From positions 1 to 44,754 of the forward strand of contig JACRCC010000102.1 of NCBI GenBank assembly GCA_016234405.1: 44,754 nt of DNA, read 5' to 3'. This document shows, piece after piece, positions 1 through 6,949 of this stretch. This stretch comes from Deltaproteobacteria bacterium (GTDB taxonomy: Bacteria; Desulfobacterota; GWC2-55-46). Below the pieces are notes generated by a model. The model made no database searches. It worked only from the letters and a program-made list of their open reading frames with translations, and was not told the origin of the DNA. A program made the translations under genes and the position numbers. How positions within the stretch are numbered: position 1 is the first letter of the stretch; every line of letters begins with the position of its first letter.

Positions 1-692
1 GTTAGAGGTATCGCAAGCTCCATGTACCCGGCGAAATGGTTTCTATTGACATACGGCCCGAATATGCGCGATGCGCGCGAGGACAACTCGGGTCTCAGCG
101 GATAAAACCAGTAGAGACTTCCGTTCCACGTCATCTTTTGAACGACGGCAAAAACCATTAGCGCAATCCCAATGACGATTATCGCGCCGAAAAGCCTTCC
201 TATCTGCCTTTTGCTTCTGTAGTGGTTCACAACGACAAAAAAGACAGCCGCGTAGGACAAGAGCCTGAAAAACCCGTCCATGGTCTCGCCTCTTGCAAGG
301 CTGAGAGCCAAGGGGCGGTCAACCCCGGTTTCCGTAAAGATGGCGTATATCCGAGCCGTATTAGATGAAATCGCCGAAACGGCTCCCGATGGCAAAGGCA
401 TTGCCTGAATGAAAACCAAGACAAGGAAAAACGCGAAGGGGATTACGAGACACGCGGGTGTGAGCCTTATGTTGCCGTTTAGAGATTCCTTTAAAAGGAA
501 GACGCCGAGGACGACGAATGAAAGCGTCTCCATTACAAAAGCGGCCCACGGCTGAACGGAGCCGAACGCGAAGGGCGTAAAGACAAGTATGGCTATGATG
601 CCGGCCTCGGCAACGTTGCCGAGGCCGCGGAATTTAGACGCGGGGTTCGCGCCCCCCGCCTCTACCTTTGCGGAAGGATCCGTTGTAGCCAT
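1..692 (-). CDS. O-antigen ligase-like membrane protein (3' end cut by window)
   Basis: An open frame read from the ATG at 692-690 runs off the left edge, so only about the first 230 residues are visible. After a polar N-terminus of about 25 residues come hydrophobic segments typical of the Wzy/WaaL (O-antigen ligase) superfamily. The motif GPYVNRNHFAGYMELAIPL near the end of the visible part is the pattern I recognise from the ligase-like proteins of exopolysaccharide loci. The expected role is polymerisation or ligation of lipid-linked repeat units on the periplasmic side of the inner membrane. The start lies 31 bases inside the end of the upstream phosphatase gene, so translation is probably coupled. 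It is the last visible gene of the FecR-wza-wzc unit. A second Wzy-like protein lies at 11650-12972; which one polymerises cannot be told. Confidence 0.82.
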   Translation of the reverse strand, partial: MATTDPSAKVEAGGANPASKFRGLGNVAEAGIIAILVFTPFAFGSVQPWAAFVMETLSFVVLGVFLLKESLNGNIRLTPACLVIPFAFFLVLVFIQAMPLPSGAVSAISSNTARIYAIFTETGVDRPLALSLARGETMDGFFRLLSYAAVFFVVVNHYRSKRQIGRLFGAIIVIGIALMVFAVVQKMTWNGSLYWFYPLRPELSSRASRIFGPYVNRNHFAGYMELAIPL

Positions 693-1456
693 CTTTTTTT
701 GGCAGCCGGTTTGAGTTCCACAGGGTGCGGCGGGGTAAGGGGCAGACCTTGGGCTATCGCCTCCGCGTTACCGGTGAAAAGAGGCTCGGCCCTTTCATCC
801 CCGATTATCTCAGCAGCCGCCCTTCTCGCCGCGGAGAGCACCGGCGGTCTAAACGTTACCGAGTGCCCGTCGCTTGCGACCACGTGCGCGAGATTCCTTT
901 CAAGCAGGTATGAGGAAAATGCCTTTATCATGGGGCCGAGTTCTCCGGTTATGCTCACGCCGGTAATCTGCACGAGCATTATGCCCTTCTCTACGGCGTC
1001 GTATAAAGCCTCGGGCCGGTTCAAAAACCAGACGTTGCGCTCAGGATGGGCCATCACGGGGCAATACCCCGCGCCTTTCAAAGACATCAAAAACAAATCC
1101 CAGTTCGGCGGCATGGTCTCGACGGGGAATTCCACGAGGACGTATCTGCCCTTTGCGTCAAGCGTGAGTACCTCGGAATTTTTAAGCCTTGCGACGAGGT
1201 CCGGCGCGGCAAAGACCTCACACCCTGCCTGTATCGAGAGCGGGATGCCGGACCCGCTCAAGAGGACGTTGAGTCTTTCGGTAAGTTCGATGATCCGGGC
1301 GGTTCCTGAATCGTAGACACAAGGGTTGCCGTGAGGGGTGGCGATGATCTTTTTAATGCCGTCGGAGGCGGCGATGCGGCACATCTCGATGGATTCTTCA
1401 AAATTAGACGGGCCGTCGTCAACGCCGGGCAGTATATGGCAATGAACGTCTATCAT
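662..1456 (-). CDS. CpsB/YwqE-type PHP-fold protein-tyrosine phosphatase
   Basis: This 264-residue protein starts with the PHP metal-binding signature HCHILPGVDDG (His5, His7, Asp13-Asp14). It continues with ATPHGNP around His42, AHPER around His137 and SDGH near residue 196, the metal-ligand blocks of the CpsB/CapC/YwqE family. These manganese-dependent phosphatases remove phosphate from the tyrosine tail of the partner BY-kinase and so control polymer export and chain length. Its ATG overlaps the kinase stop codon by 4 bases (ATGA at 1453-1456), so the two are translationally coupled, which fits the functional pairing. Length is normal for the family. No signal peptide or membrane segment is seen, as expected for a cytoplasmic enzyme. 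Confidence 0.94.
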   Translation of the reverse strand: MIDVHCHILPGVDDGPSNFEESIEMCRIAASDGIKKIIATPHGNPCVYDSGTARIIELTERLNVLLSGSGIPLSIQAGCEVFAAPDLVARLKNSEVLTLDAKGRYVLVEFPVETMPPNWDLFLMSLKGAGYCPVMAHPERNVWFLNRPEALYDAVEKGIMLVQITGVSITGELGPMIKAFSSYLLERNLAHVVASDGHSVTFRPPVLSAARRAAAEIIGDERAEPLFTGNAEAIAQGLPLTPPHPVELKPAAKKRWLQRILPQR

Positions 1457-3684
1457 GTTTTACGCTTCTTCCCTGAGGATTCCCCGTACCCGTACCCATA
1501 CCCATACCCGTAAGAATAGTAAGGATAGTACTGATAGCCGCTCCTTCTGGTAATCTTCACGTTGTTAAGACAAACCCCGAGTACCTTCGCGTTGACGTTC
1601 GCAATCATCTGTGAGGTCCTTTTGAGAAGGTCTCCGGTAATCATCCCTCCCCATGCGACGAGCACCACGCCGTCCACGTGTCTGCAGATGAGCAAAGGGT
1701 CGGAGACCGCCATCACCGGCGGCGAATCCAATATTATGCGGGTATATTTCTTTTTCGCCTCAGCGATGAATTCGGATATCCGTGTTGAGCTAAGAAGCTC
1801 GGAGGGGTTAGGCGCGTGCGCCCCGGAGGTCAATATGTCGAGCGAAGGTATGCCCGCCGCATTTTTTACGTGGGCCGACAATGCCCCTCCCTCCATTATA
1901 AGGTTCGTAAGGCCGGTGGAGTTGTCCAAATCGAATGTCTTGTGTATGGCGCTCTTTCTTAAATCAGCGTCTATCAAAAGCACCTTCTCTCCCATGCCGG
2001 CCATTGCCGCGGCCAGGTTCGAGGACGTGGTGGTCTTGCCCTCGTTAGGCGTCCCGCTGGTTACGAGTATCACCTGCGGGGATTTGTCTATTGAAGCAAA
2101 TATAACGCTCGTCATCAGGGTTCTGTAGGATTCGGCTATCGGGGTCTTTGCCTCAGGGGAGACGAATATCATGCCCTTTTCCTTCTCCTTTATGGCCGGT
2201 ATGACGCCGAGAAACGGCAGCCTGAGGAGTTTTTCAACCTCTTCAGGCGTCTTTACGGTATCATCCATGTAGTCCACGAAAAACGCAAGAAATATTCCGG
2301 TAAAGGCGCCGATGAGCGCGCCTAAAAGCGTATACAGCCCCTTTTGGGGGCTGACGGGCGCAACCGGCGTAACTGACCTATCAACGACCTGCACGTTGGA
2401 GATGGTTATGCCGCTGGAAAGAGATGCCTCCTGAAGCTTTTTAAGGAGGAGCTCGTAGAACCTCTTGTTGCTGTCCGCCTCCCCCGCCACCACGTTGAAC
2501 TCTATGGCCTTTCTGCCGAAATCCAACACATCTATCTTCTGCTCCTCTATCGTCTTCTTGATGGAATTCTCCCTTGAAAGCGCTATATCGAAATCGGTCT
2601 TTGCGGCGCTGAGCATCTTTCTCGCTTCATCGAGCAGATTTTTCCTCACCACCTCGAGTTCGGTTTTAGCCCTTACCATCTGCGGGTGCTTAGGGCCGTA
2701 CTTCTCCGAGAGTTCGGATATCTTTTTCCTGAGGTCCAGCTCCCCTATCCTCAGGTTCTGTATGACCATGTTGTTCATGATGTCGGGGACGGTCGAGAGG
2801 AGTTCGGGTTTGTCAATCACGCTTTTAATCTGGTTGTATTTGACCTCGGTCTCCTGACGCTTCGCGCCGGACTGCACGAGTTGGGTTACGAGTTCCTGGA
2901 GCCTCTGCACGAGCACATTATCCTTCGACTCGAAGGATACTATGCCCTTGCCCTCTCTGTAGAGCTGGAGGACCTTCTCGGATTCCTCGACCCTTGTCCT
3001 CAAGTCAACCATGCGCGCGGAGAGCCACTCGACTGCGTCCTTGTAGGGCTTGACGCGTATATCGAGGTTATGCTCGATATACGTGTCCGCTATGGCGTTG
3101 GCCATGGCCGCGGCCACCTTAGGGTCCCCGGACGCGAAGTTTATCCTCAATATGTTCGCCTTGCCTCCGGGCACCACGGTCATGTTGTCAAGGAGCATGT
3201 TTGTAATGGCCATGTCGAGTTCCACATACGGCTGGATATTCAGGAACTGCTCGGCGGAGGAGGGCTTCTTGTCCGGGAAAAACGACTTGATGGAGTCTCT
3301 TATAAACGCCTTGATACTCGGCAATAATGCCTCGGCGTTCGCGCGCTTTTGAGCCTGAAAATACAAACTCTTGTCGAGCTGAAGCTTCCTTACCACCCTG
3401 TCGGCGAAGGTCCTGCTTGTAAGTATCTGCTTTTGCGTGTTGAAGTAGTCGTTGAAGGACTTCATCTGCAGATACGGCGAGCCGCCTTCGGTGAAGGTCA
3501 TGGTGGGGTTATTTTCAAGGTCAACAAGCACCTGCGTCGAACCCTCGTAAACGGGCTTGGCCGTAAAGGAGTACGTTGCGGAGATGCCCGCGATGACGGC
3601 AAAAGTAAGAAAAGCGACGTTGCGCCGTTTTAAAAATATCTTCCAGTAATCTCTAAGGTGTATCTCTTCTTCGCTTACGTGCAT
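1453..3684 (-). CDS. Wzc/GumC-type polysaccharide co-polymerase with tyrosine autokinase domain
   Basis: This 743-residue protein has a Wzz domain: a membrane segment near residues 20-40, a long periplasmic coiled-coil region, and a second membrane segment after the proline-rich stretch VTPVAPVSPQKG. A cytoplasmic BY-kinase domain follows with Walker A GTPNEGKTT near residue 540, Walker A' LLIDADLRKS and Walker B IILDSPP. The C-terminal tail carries a tyrosine cluster that includes a (YG)5 run, the usual site of autophosphorylation. It should govern chain length and couple polymerisation to export through the Wza-like protein encoded just upstream. A GGAGG Shine-Dalgarno lies 10 bases before the ATG. 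The tail is encoded by a hexanucleotide tandem repeat, listed separately. Confidence 0.95.
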   Translation of the reverse strand: MHVSEEEIHLRDYWKIFLKRRNVAFLTFAVIAGISATYSFTAKPVYEGSTQVLVDLENNPTMTFTEGGSPYLQMKSFNDYFNTQKQILTSRTFADRVVRKLQLDKSLYFQAQKRANAEALLPSIKAFIRDSIKSFFPDKKPSSAEQFLNIQPYVELDMAITNMLLDNMTVVPGGKANILRINFASGDPKVAAAMANAIADTYIEHNLDIRVKPYKDAVEWLSARMVDLRTRVEESEKVLQLYREGKGIVSFESKDNVLVQRLQELVTQLVQSGAKRQETEVKYNQIKSVIDKPELLSTVPDIMNNMVIQNLRIGELDLRKKISELSEKYGPKHPQMVRAKTELEVVRKNLLDEARKMLSAAKTDFDIALSRENSIKKTIEEQKIDVLDFGRKAIEFNVVAGEADSNKRFYELLLKKLQEASLSSGITISNVQVVDRSVTPVAPVSPQKGLYTLLGALIGAFTGIFLAFFVDYMDDTVKTPEEVEKLLRLPFLGVIPAIKEKEKGMIFVSPEAKTPIAESYRTLMTSVIFASIDKSPQVILVTSGTPNEGKTTTSSNLAAAMAGMGEKVLLIDADLRKSAIHKTFDLDNSTGLTNLIMEGGALSAHVKNAAGIPSLDILTSGAHAPNPSELLSSTRISEFIAEAKKKYTRIILDSPPVMAVSDPLLICRHVDGVVLVAWGGMITGDLLKRTSQMIANVNAKVLGVCLNNVKITRRSGYQYYPYYSYGYGYGYGYGESSGKKRKT
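1483..1512. repeat. Hexanucleotide tandem repeat coding the (YG)5 kinase tail
   Basis: Five consecutive six-base units, CCCGTA or CCCATA on the plus strand, encode alternating Tyr-Gly at the C-terminus of the tyrosine autokinase. The units differ only at one synonymous position. Because the unit is 6 bases, gain or loss of copies would keep the reading frame and change only the number of tyrosines. Confidence 0.85.
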
Positions 3685-3710
3685 TTATTAAAGACCTCCG
3701 TATGAAAACC

Positions 3711-3767
3711 GTGAATCGTGAGACGAAACGGCCATAAGGTTTCACGATTCACGTTTCACGGCCGTTT
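3711..3767. repeat. Interleaved heptad-type inverted repeats between wza and wzc
   Basis: The gap holds two perfect inverted repeats in alternating order: GTGAATCGTGA (3711-3721) with TCACGATTCAC (3742-3752), and AAACGGCC (3726-3733) with GGCCGTTT (3760-3767). The arms interleave, so both stems could form together only as a pseudoknot; otherwise they exclude each other. The right part is three heptads of the form TTCACGN (3741-3761). The element touches the stop codon of the wza-like gene. A weaker relative (GTGAACC-type heptads) lies at about 40037-40066. It could act as a transcript hairpin tuning wzc relative to wza, or be a passive dispersed repeat. Confidence 0.7.
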
Positions 3768-4612
3768 TAAAATATGCTCTCCGGCACATAAACTATGTCG
3801 TCCGGCATCACAAGGTCTTCCATGTTTGCGTCGAGAGTCGTCTCTCCTAAGAGGGTTATACCCTCCTTGAGGGCTATACCCTCCTTGACGGTCTTTCTTA
3901 TTATCTTGGTCCTGCCCTTCGACGCCTTCTGCGTGAAACCTCCGGCGATGGTAACGGCCTTCAAGACGGTTAAACCCTTCGTTATCTTGTAAGCGCCTGG
4001 ACTTCTGACCTCGCCGTTCACGTAGACGAAAGCGGCCCTGGGCACGTAGATGCTGTCGCCGTCGCGCACCTGCACGTTCATTTTGACGTCCCCGTCTTCA
4101 AGGAGCCTTTTAAGCTCGACCGTAATGGTTAAATCCGCGTCTTTGCCGCCCCCGGGCTTAACAACCTTTCTCTGGATATAGAGGGTCTCTCCGGCCTTGT
4201 CGGTAATCCCGCCCGCTTTTGAGATGACCTCGAGAAGCGTTGAATTTTTCGTCAGCTCCACGAGGCCCGGTTTTATGAACTCCCCGAGCACCGTAACCTT
4301 CTTGCTCTTGTATTCCACGATGAAGACCGAGACCTGCGGGCTTATGATAAACCCGTCCGCATACCTCTGTCTTATCGCCTTCTCCGCGCCGGACAACGTC
4401 ATCCCGCCGAGACTCACCTCCCCGATGAGGGGCAGCGTTATCTTCCCGTCGCCGCTTATCCGCGCCTCCACGGTAAGATCAGGGTGTTCATATACCGCGA
4501 TCTTCAGGAGGTCCCCCTCTCCCACGAGGTAGTCTTCGGAGTCCGCGACGGACGACGCGGCCGGAAAGATACAGACAAGGAGAAATAATGTAATTATAGA
4601 CTTCTTTATCAT
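3767..4612 (-). CDS. Wza-type polysaccharide export protein with SLBB domains
   Basis: This 281-residue protein has an N-terminal signal peptide (hydrophobic residues 6-20, cleavage near ASSVADS). The Poly_export domain begins at YLVGEGDLLKIAVYEHPDLT (residues 28-47). Two SLBB-like segments follow, around VTVLGEFIKPGLVEL and VYVNGEVRSPGAYKI. Proteins of this family form the periplasmic/outer-membrane channel through which capsular or exopolysaccharide leaves the cell. No clear lipobox is visible; the one signal-peptide cysteine is inside the hydrophobic core, so it may not be a lipoprotein as E. coli Wza is. It starts two bases after the FecR-domain gene and precedes the autokinase, the standard wza-wzc order. 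It is shorter than E. coli Wza (about 380 residues), and no extra C-terminal helix is obvious. Confidence 0.93.
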   Translation of the reverse strand: MIKKSIITLFLLVCIFPAASSVADSEDYLVGEGDLLKIAVYEHPDLTVEARISGDGKITLPLIGEVSLGGMTLSGAEKAIRQRYADGFIISPQVSVFIVEYKSKKVTVLGEFIKPGLVELTKNSTLLEVISKAGGITDKAGETLYIQRKVVKPGGGKDADLTITVELKRLLEDGDVKMNVQVRDGDSIYVPRAAFVYVNGEVRSPGAYKITKGLTVLKAVTIAGGFTQKASKGRTKIIRKTVKEGIALKEGITLLGETTLDANMEDLVMPDDIVYVPESIF

Positions 4613-4614
4613 CG

Positions 4615-5298
4615 TTATCTTAGAGAATTCAACAGCGACAATTCTCTTATTAATTCCTTTCTGTCATCCGGGCCGAGAGAGGCGGGGCTTGACGGAGGGG
4701 TCTTTTTGGCCACGGTCGTCTTGCGGTTCATCCGCAAGGTCTCGCTGCCGACCGTAAAACTATTCGAGTTTCTCACGATTACGGCGCCTGCAAGCACGGT
4801 CACCTGAGTTTTCTCATCCGACGCATCAACCACGAAATCCGCCGCAGACGCCGAAAGGAGCGCCGTAGGACTCTCTACGGTAAACGCGGACCCCGGCGCC
4901 ATCCTCTCGAATTGGATATACCGCGCCCTGCCCTTCAACGCCTTGACATAAACCTTGAGTCTCTTGGCGTCAGGCTCGTATATGTATTGGATAATGCTTA
5001 GGGCGGCGTCCTTTCCGAGATTCACGAATGAACCATCGTCGAGGGAAATCCTTGCGTAGCCGTCTGCCTCCGCCGTAATCCTGTCTCCTATATAAACCTT
5101 AAATGCCGGAAGACCCCCCTCCACCTCTATCGGCTTCAACACCCCTATCCTTACGACTGTAACTTGTCCGCGCGCCGCCTCTATCCTCCCGACCATGCCG
5201 CGCTCTCCTGCCCGCGCTCCACTATGGGTTGCCATAAAAACTGCAAGAAAGATTATCGCCGCGGACGCTCGGTTGAAGGGAATTTTTGCTCCAATCAT
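4615..5298 (-). CDS. Secreted FecR-domain protein
   Basis: This 227-residue protein has a signal peptide (hydrophobic core about residues 13-22, cleavage near SGARAGE). A FecR-type beta-rich domain follows, with the recognisable order VGRIEAARGQVTV, GDRITAEADGYARISLDDGSFVNLG and the ALKGRARYI / FTVESPTALLSA block. In classical FecR this domain relays a TonB signal to a sigma factor. Here no sigma factor or membrane anchor is seen, and the domain is apparently fully periplasmic. It leads the transcription unit containing wza, wzc and cpsB, so a structural or sensing role in polymer export is likelier than iron signalling; that is inference. A promoter-like sequence lies 150-180 bases upstream (5451-5479). 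Confidence 0.88.
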   Translation of the reverse strand: MIGAKIPFNRASAAIIFLAVFMATHSGARAGERGMVGRIEAARGQVTVVRIGVLKPIEVEGGLPAFKVYIGDRITAEADGYARISLDDGSFVNLGKDAALSIIQYIYEPDAKRLKVYVKALKGRARYIQFERMAPGSAFTVESPTALLSASAADFVVDASDEKTQVTVLAGAVIVRNSNSFTVGSETLRMNRKTTVAKKTPPSSPASLGPDDRKELIRELSLLNSLR

Positions 5299-5364
5299 TG
5301 ATATGTATGCCGGGGAGATATCCTTAGGTATCGGCTAATGACAACCCGCTCTTGTATATTGGTT

Positions 5365-5425
5365 GTAGCTCAGGCCTTCAGGCCTGATTGTATCAGATTA
5401 TATCAGGGCTAAAGCCCTAAGCTAC
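5365..5425. repeat. Palindromic element with GTAGCT...AGCTAC ends
   Basis: A 61-base element bounded by GTAGCT (5365-5370) and AGCTAC (5420-5425). It holds the inner palindromes TCAGGCCTTCAGGCCTGA and AGGGCTAAAGCCCT. A related element with the same GTAGCTCAG start and a TCAGGCC-type inner palindrome occurs at 41085-41180. It lies in the presumed 5' leader of the FecR-wza-wzc transcript, where it would fold into hairpins. No coding content. Confidence 0.7.
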
Positions 5426-5450
5426 GGGACACGGTAAGTGGCCACTCATT

Positions 5451-5479
5451 ATTATAACAAAAAGACCTGCGGTTAGCCA
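5451..5479 (-). promoter_or_regulatory. Putative internal promoter for the FecR-wza-wzc unit
   Basis: On the minus strand a perfect TATAAT -10 (5451-5456) is preceded, 17 bases away, by a weak -35 TGGCTA (5474-5479). Transcription would start near 5444 and give a leader of about 145 nt before the FecR-domain gene. The site lies just downstream of a terminator-like hairpin, which supports a separate transcription unit. The weak -35 keeps confidence low. Confidence 0.35.
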
Positions 5480-5510
5480 GATTAAAGAGCAGGCTCAACT
5501 CGCAAGTCTT

Positions 5511-5541
5511 TTATTATAAAAGTCCGCCAAAAAGCAGACCT
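5511..5541 (-). terminator. Putative intrinsic terminator after the beta-barrel gene
   Basis: Read on the minus strand, GTCTGC and GCGGAC form a stem with one G-U pair around the loop TTTTTG, extended by two further weak pairs and followed by TTTTATAAT. It lies about 90 bases past the barrel stop codon and before the promoter-like site at 5451-5479. The U-tract is short (four). Confidence 0.5.
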
Positions 5542-5552
5542 ACTGAGCTTAC

Positions 5553-5619
5553 GTAGGATGGGTGAAGCGCACCCGTCAAAACATTTTGTGTTGGGTCAGC
5601 TGCGCTTGACCCAACCTAC
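5553..5619. repeat. Dispersed palindromic repeat, simple copy (GTAGG...CCTAC)
   Basis: A 67-base element begins GTAGGATGGGTGAAGC and ends GCTTGACCCAACCTAC, with complementary ends. It starts 11 bases past the stop codon of the barrel gene. The same element occurs at 36662-36808, but there it is interrupted by two other palindromes, so this copy shows the uninterrupted form. The 5299-5629 gap otherwise holds only the elements listed here and no gene. Confidence 0.8.
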
Positions 5620-5629
5620 GGGTCTGCCG

Positions 5630-6802
5630 CTACAGACCGACGTTCAATGTCACGGAATAAGAGTTCTCGTCGTAATCAAAGGCGTCTTGGGTGGAATTCC
5701 GGGTCCTGTGGCGGTAGTGGACTGCGGCCTCGATCATATCCGACGGCAGATACTTGAAACCTATACCGCCACTGACGTATACGTCTTCCCTTGCAAGATC
5801 CCTCGGCGCGTTCTTGAAAGTATATTTATCCCTGCCGTACGAACCGTTGAGGGTTACCCCCGCGCTCCTCGTGAAGAAGTGGCTAAACTCCGCGAAGCCG
5901 CCGGTGGTCTGAAAGAAGCTTGCGGTCTGAAGATTCGACTCGTTGGTCTTCCTCTCTCCGATGAGTTTTATGCTCGTATAATCGCTCAAGGCGTGGGTAA
6001 TGTCCAAAGAGGCCACCCACGTATCGTATGTCATTATAGTGGGGTCATTGAACTTCTTCCATTGATAGCCGCCTTTTATCGTGCCCTTGAGTTGTTCGGA
6101 GACTTCCCACGTTACGCCGCCGAGCGCGCGCTCGGCCGTGTTGTCGAGGTCCGGCGCATCCCTGTCGAAGTTGAAGTTGTTAACGTCGTACTCCAAGAAC
6201 GCCGAGGTCTTGGGCAGAAACCTGAAATAGACGAAACCTTGGGCAAGATGCTCGATTCTATTTCTGAATTTGGACGACAGGAACTCTTGCTTGACGGCCG
6301 TATAATCCACCTCTATCTTCGAGATGTCGGCAAGTTTGTACTCAATGGAGCCTCCGGCCGCGTTTCTGTCGAACTTTTCTATGAAGCCCGTGGACGAAGA
6401 ACCCCTCGGCTCGTGGCCTCTTGCGTAATCGTCCCTTAACTGTAAAGTGAAATCACCCATGATATTGAACTTCGCAAGCCCGCGCAGGGCCTGGTCCTGC
6501 GTGTTGTCCTCGGAATAGGTGTCGTGTCTTTCCAGCGCAGTATTGTATTCCGCCTCGAGGTAATGCATCCTCACGGGCCACTGGAGCTTCAGACCAGGCA
6601 CGGTCGTCGTAACCGTATCCTGCCTCTGCAGGGTGCCGGTGGCGTATACGTTGTCGGTGTATCTCTCTTTCATGACGAGATACGGATGCACCTCCAAACC
6701 CCCGAAGTTTATCCGCGCCCCGGGCGCATTCTCTGCCGTATAAGAGATTGCAGGGAACAGGAATACGAGAGAGAAAAACAGGGCTGATTTTATGATGCGC
6801 AC
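5630..6802 (-). CDS. Outer-membrane beta-barrel protein (BBP2-like) of the polysaccharide locus
   Basis: The protein (390 residues from the GTG at 6802-6800) has a signal peptide (SALFFSLVFLFPAISYTA, then ENAPG). After it, alternating polar and hydrophobic beta-strands rich in Tyr, Phe, Thr and Asp run to the end, finishing with the strand SYSVTLNVGL. The pattern and the opening INFGGLEVHPYLVMKERYTDN fit the putative-beta-barrel-porin-2 family found in exopolysaccharide loci. The GTG start is preferred over an ATG at 6922 because a strong promoter (6845-6873) lies between them, GGAG sits 9 bases before the GTG, and the signal peptide starts there. It appears monocistronic, with its own promoter and terminator. 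Likely an outer-membrane pore or anchor for the polymer; function is inferred. Confidence 0.88.
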   Translation of the reverse strand: MRIIKSALFFSLVFLFPAISYTAENAPGARINFGGLEVHPYLVMKERYTDNVYATGTLQRQDTVTTTVPGLKLQWPVRMHYLEAEYNTALERHDTYSEDNTQDQALRGLAKFNIMGDFTLQLRDDYARGHEPRGSSSTGFIEKFDRNAAGGSIEYKLADISKIEVDYTAVKQEFLSSKFRNRIEHLAQGFVYFRFLPKTSAFLEYDVNNFNFDRDAPDLDNTAERALGGVTWEVSEQLKGTIKGGYQWKKFNDPTIMTYDTWVASLDITHALSDYTSIKLIGERKTNESNLQTASFFQTTGGFAEFSHFFTRSAGVTLNGSYGRDKYTFKNAPRDLAREDVYVSGGIGFKYLPSDMIEAAVHYRHRTRNSTQDAFDYDENSYSVTLNVGL

Positions 6803-6844
6803 GCCGATTGTCTCCACTATACAAAAAATGATTGTTGACGTTAT

Positions 6845-6873
6845 TTTATAAGATATTCCCGCGCTCATGTCAA
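6845..6873 (-). promoter_or_regulatory. Sigma-70-like promoter for the beta-barrel gene
   Basis: Minus-strand TTGACA (6868-6873), a 17-base spacer and TATAAA (6845-6850) give a near-consensus promoter. Transcription would start near 6838, about 35 bases before the GTG start at 6802. It rules out the upstream in-frame ATG at 6922 as the main start. Confidence 0.65.
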
Positions 6874-6949
6874 ACGATTTTACCGTTTTTATCGTTTTCT
6901 TCCCTGAAAAGCAACGGGCCATGTCTGGAAAAAACCGGCGTTAAAACGG

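Noticed and set aside
1483-1512. A CRISPR array or CRISPR-like repeat
   Set aside because: The units are 6 bases, have no spacers and lie in a coding sequence; none of the palindromic clusters in the window has regular spacers either.
5558-6439. A 293-codon plus-strand frame opposite the beta-barrel gene
   Set aside because: It begins inside a dispersed repeat, has no Shine-Dalgarno or recognisable domain, and mirrors the codons of the well-supported barrel gene on the other strand.
6803-6922. Upstream extension of the beta-barrel protein to an ATG at 6922
   Set aside because: A near-consensus promoter lies between that ATG and the signal peptide, and the GTG at 6802 has a good Shine-Dalgarno.
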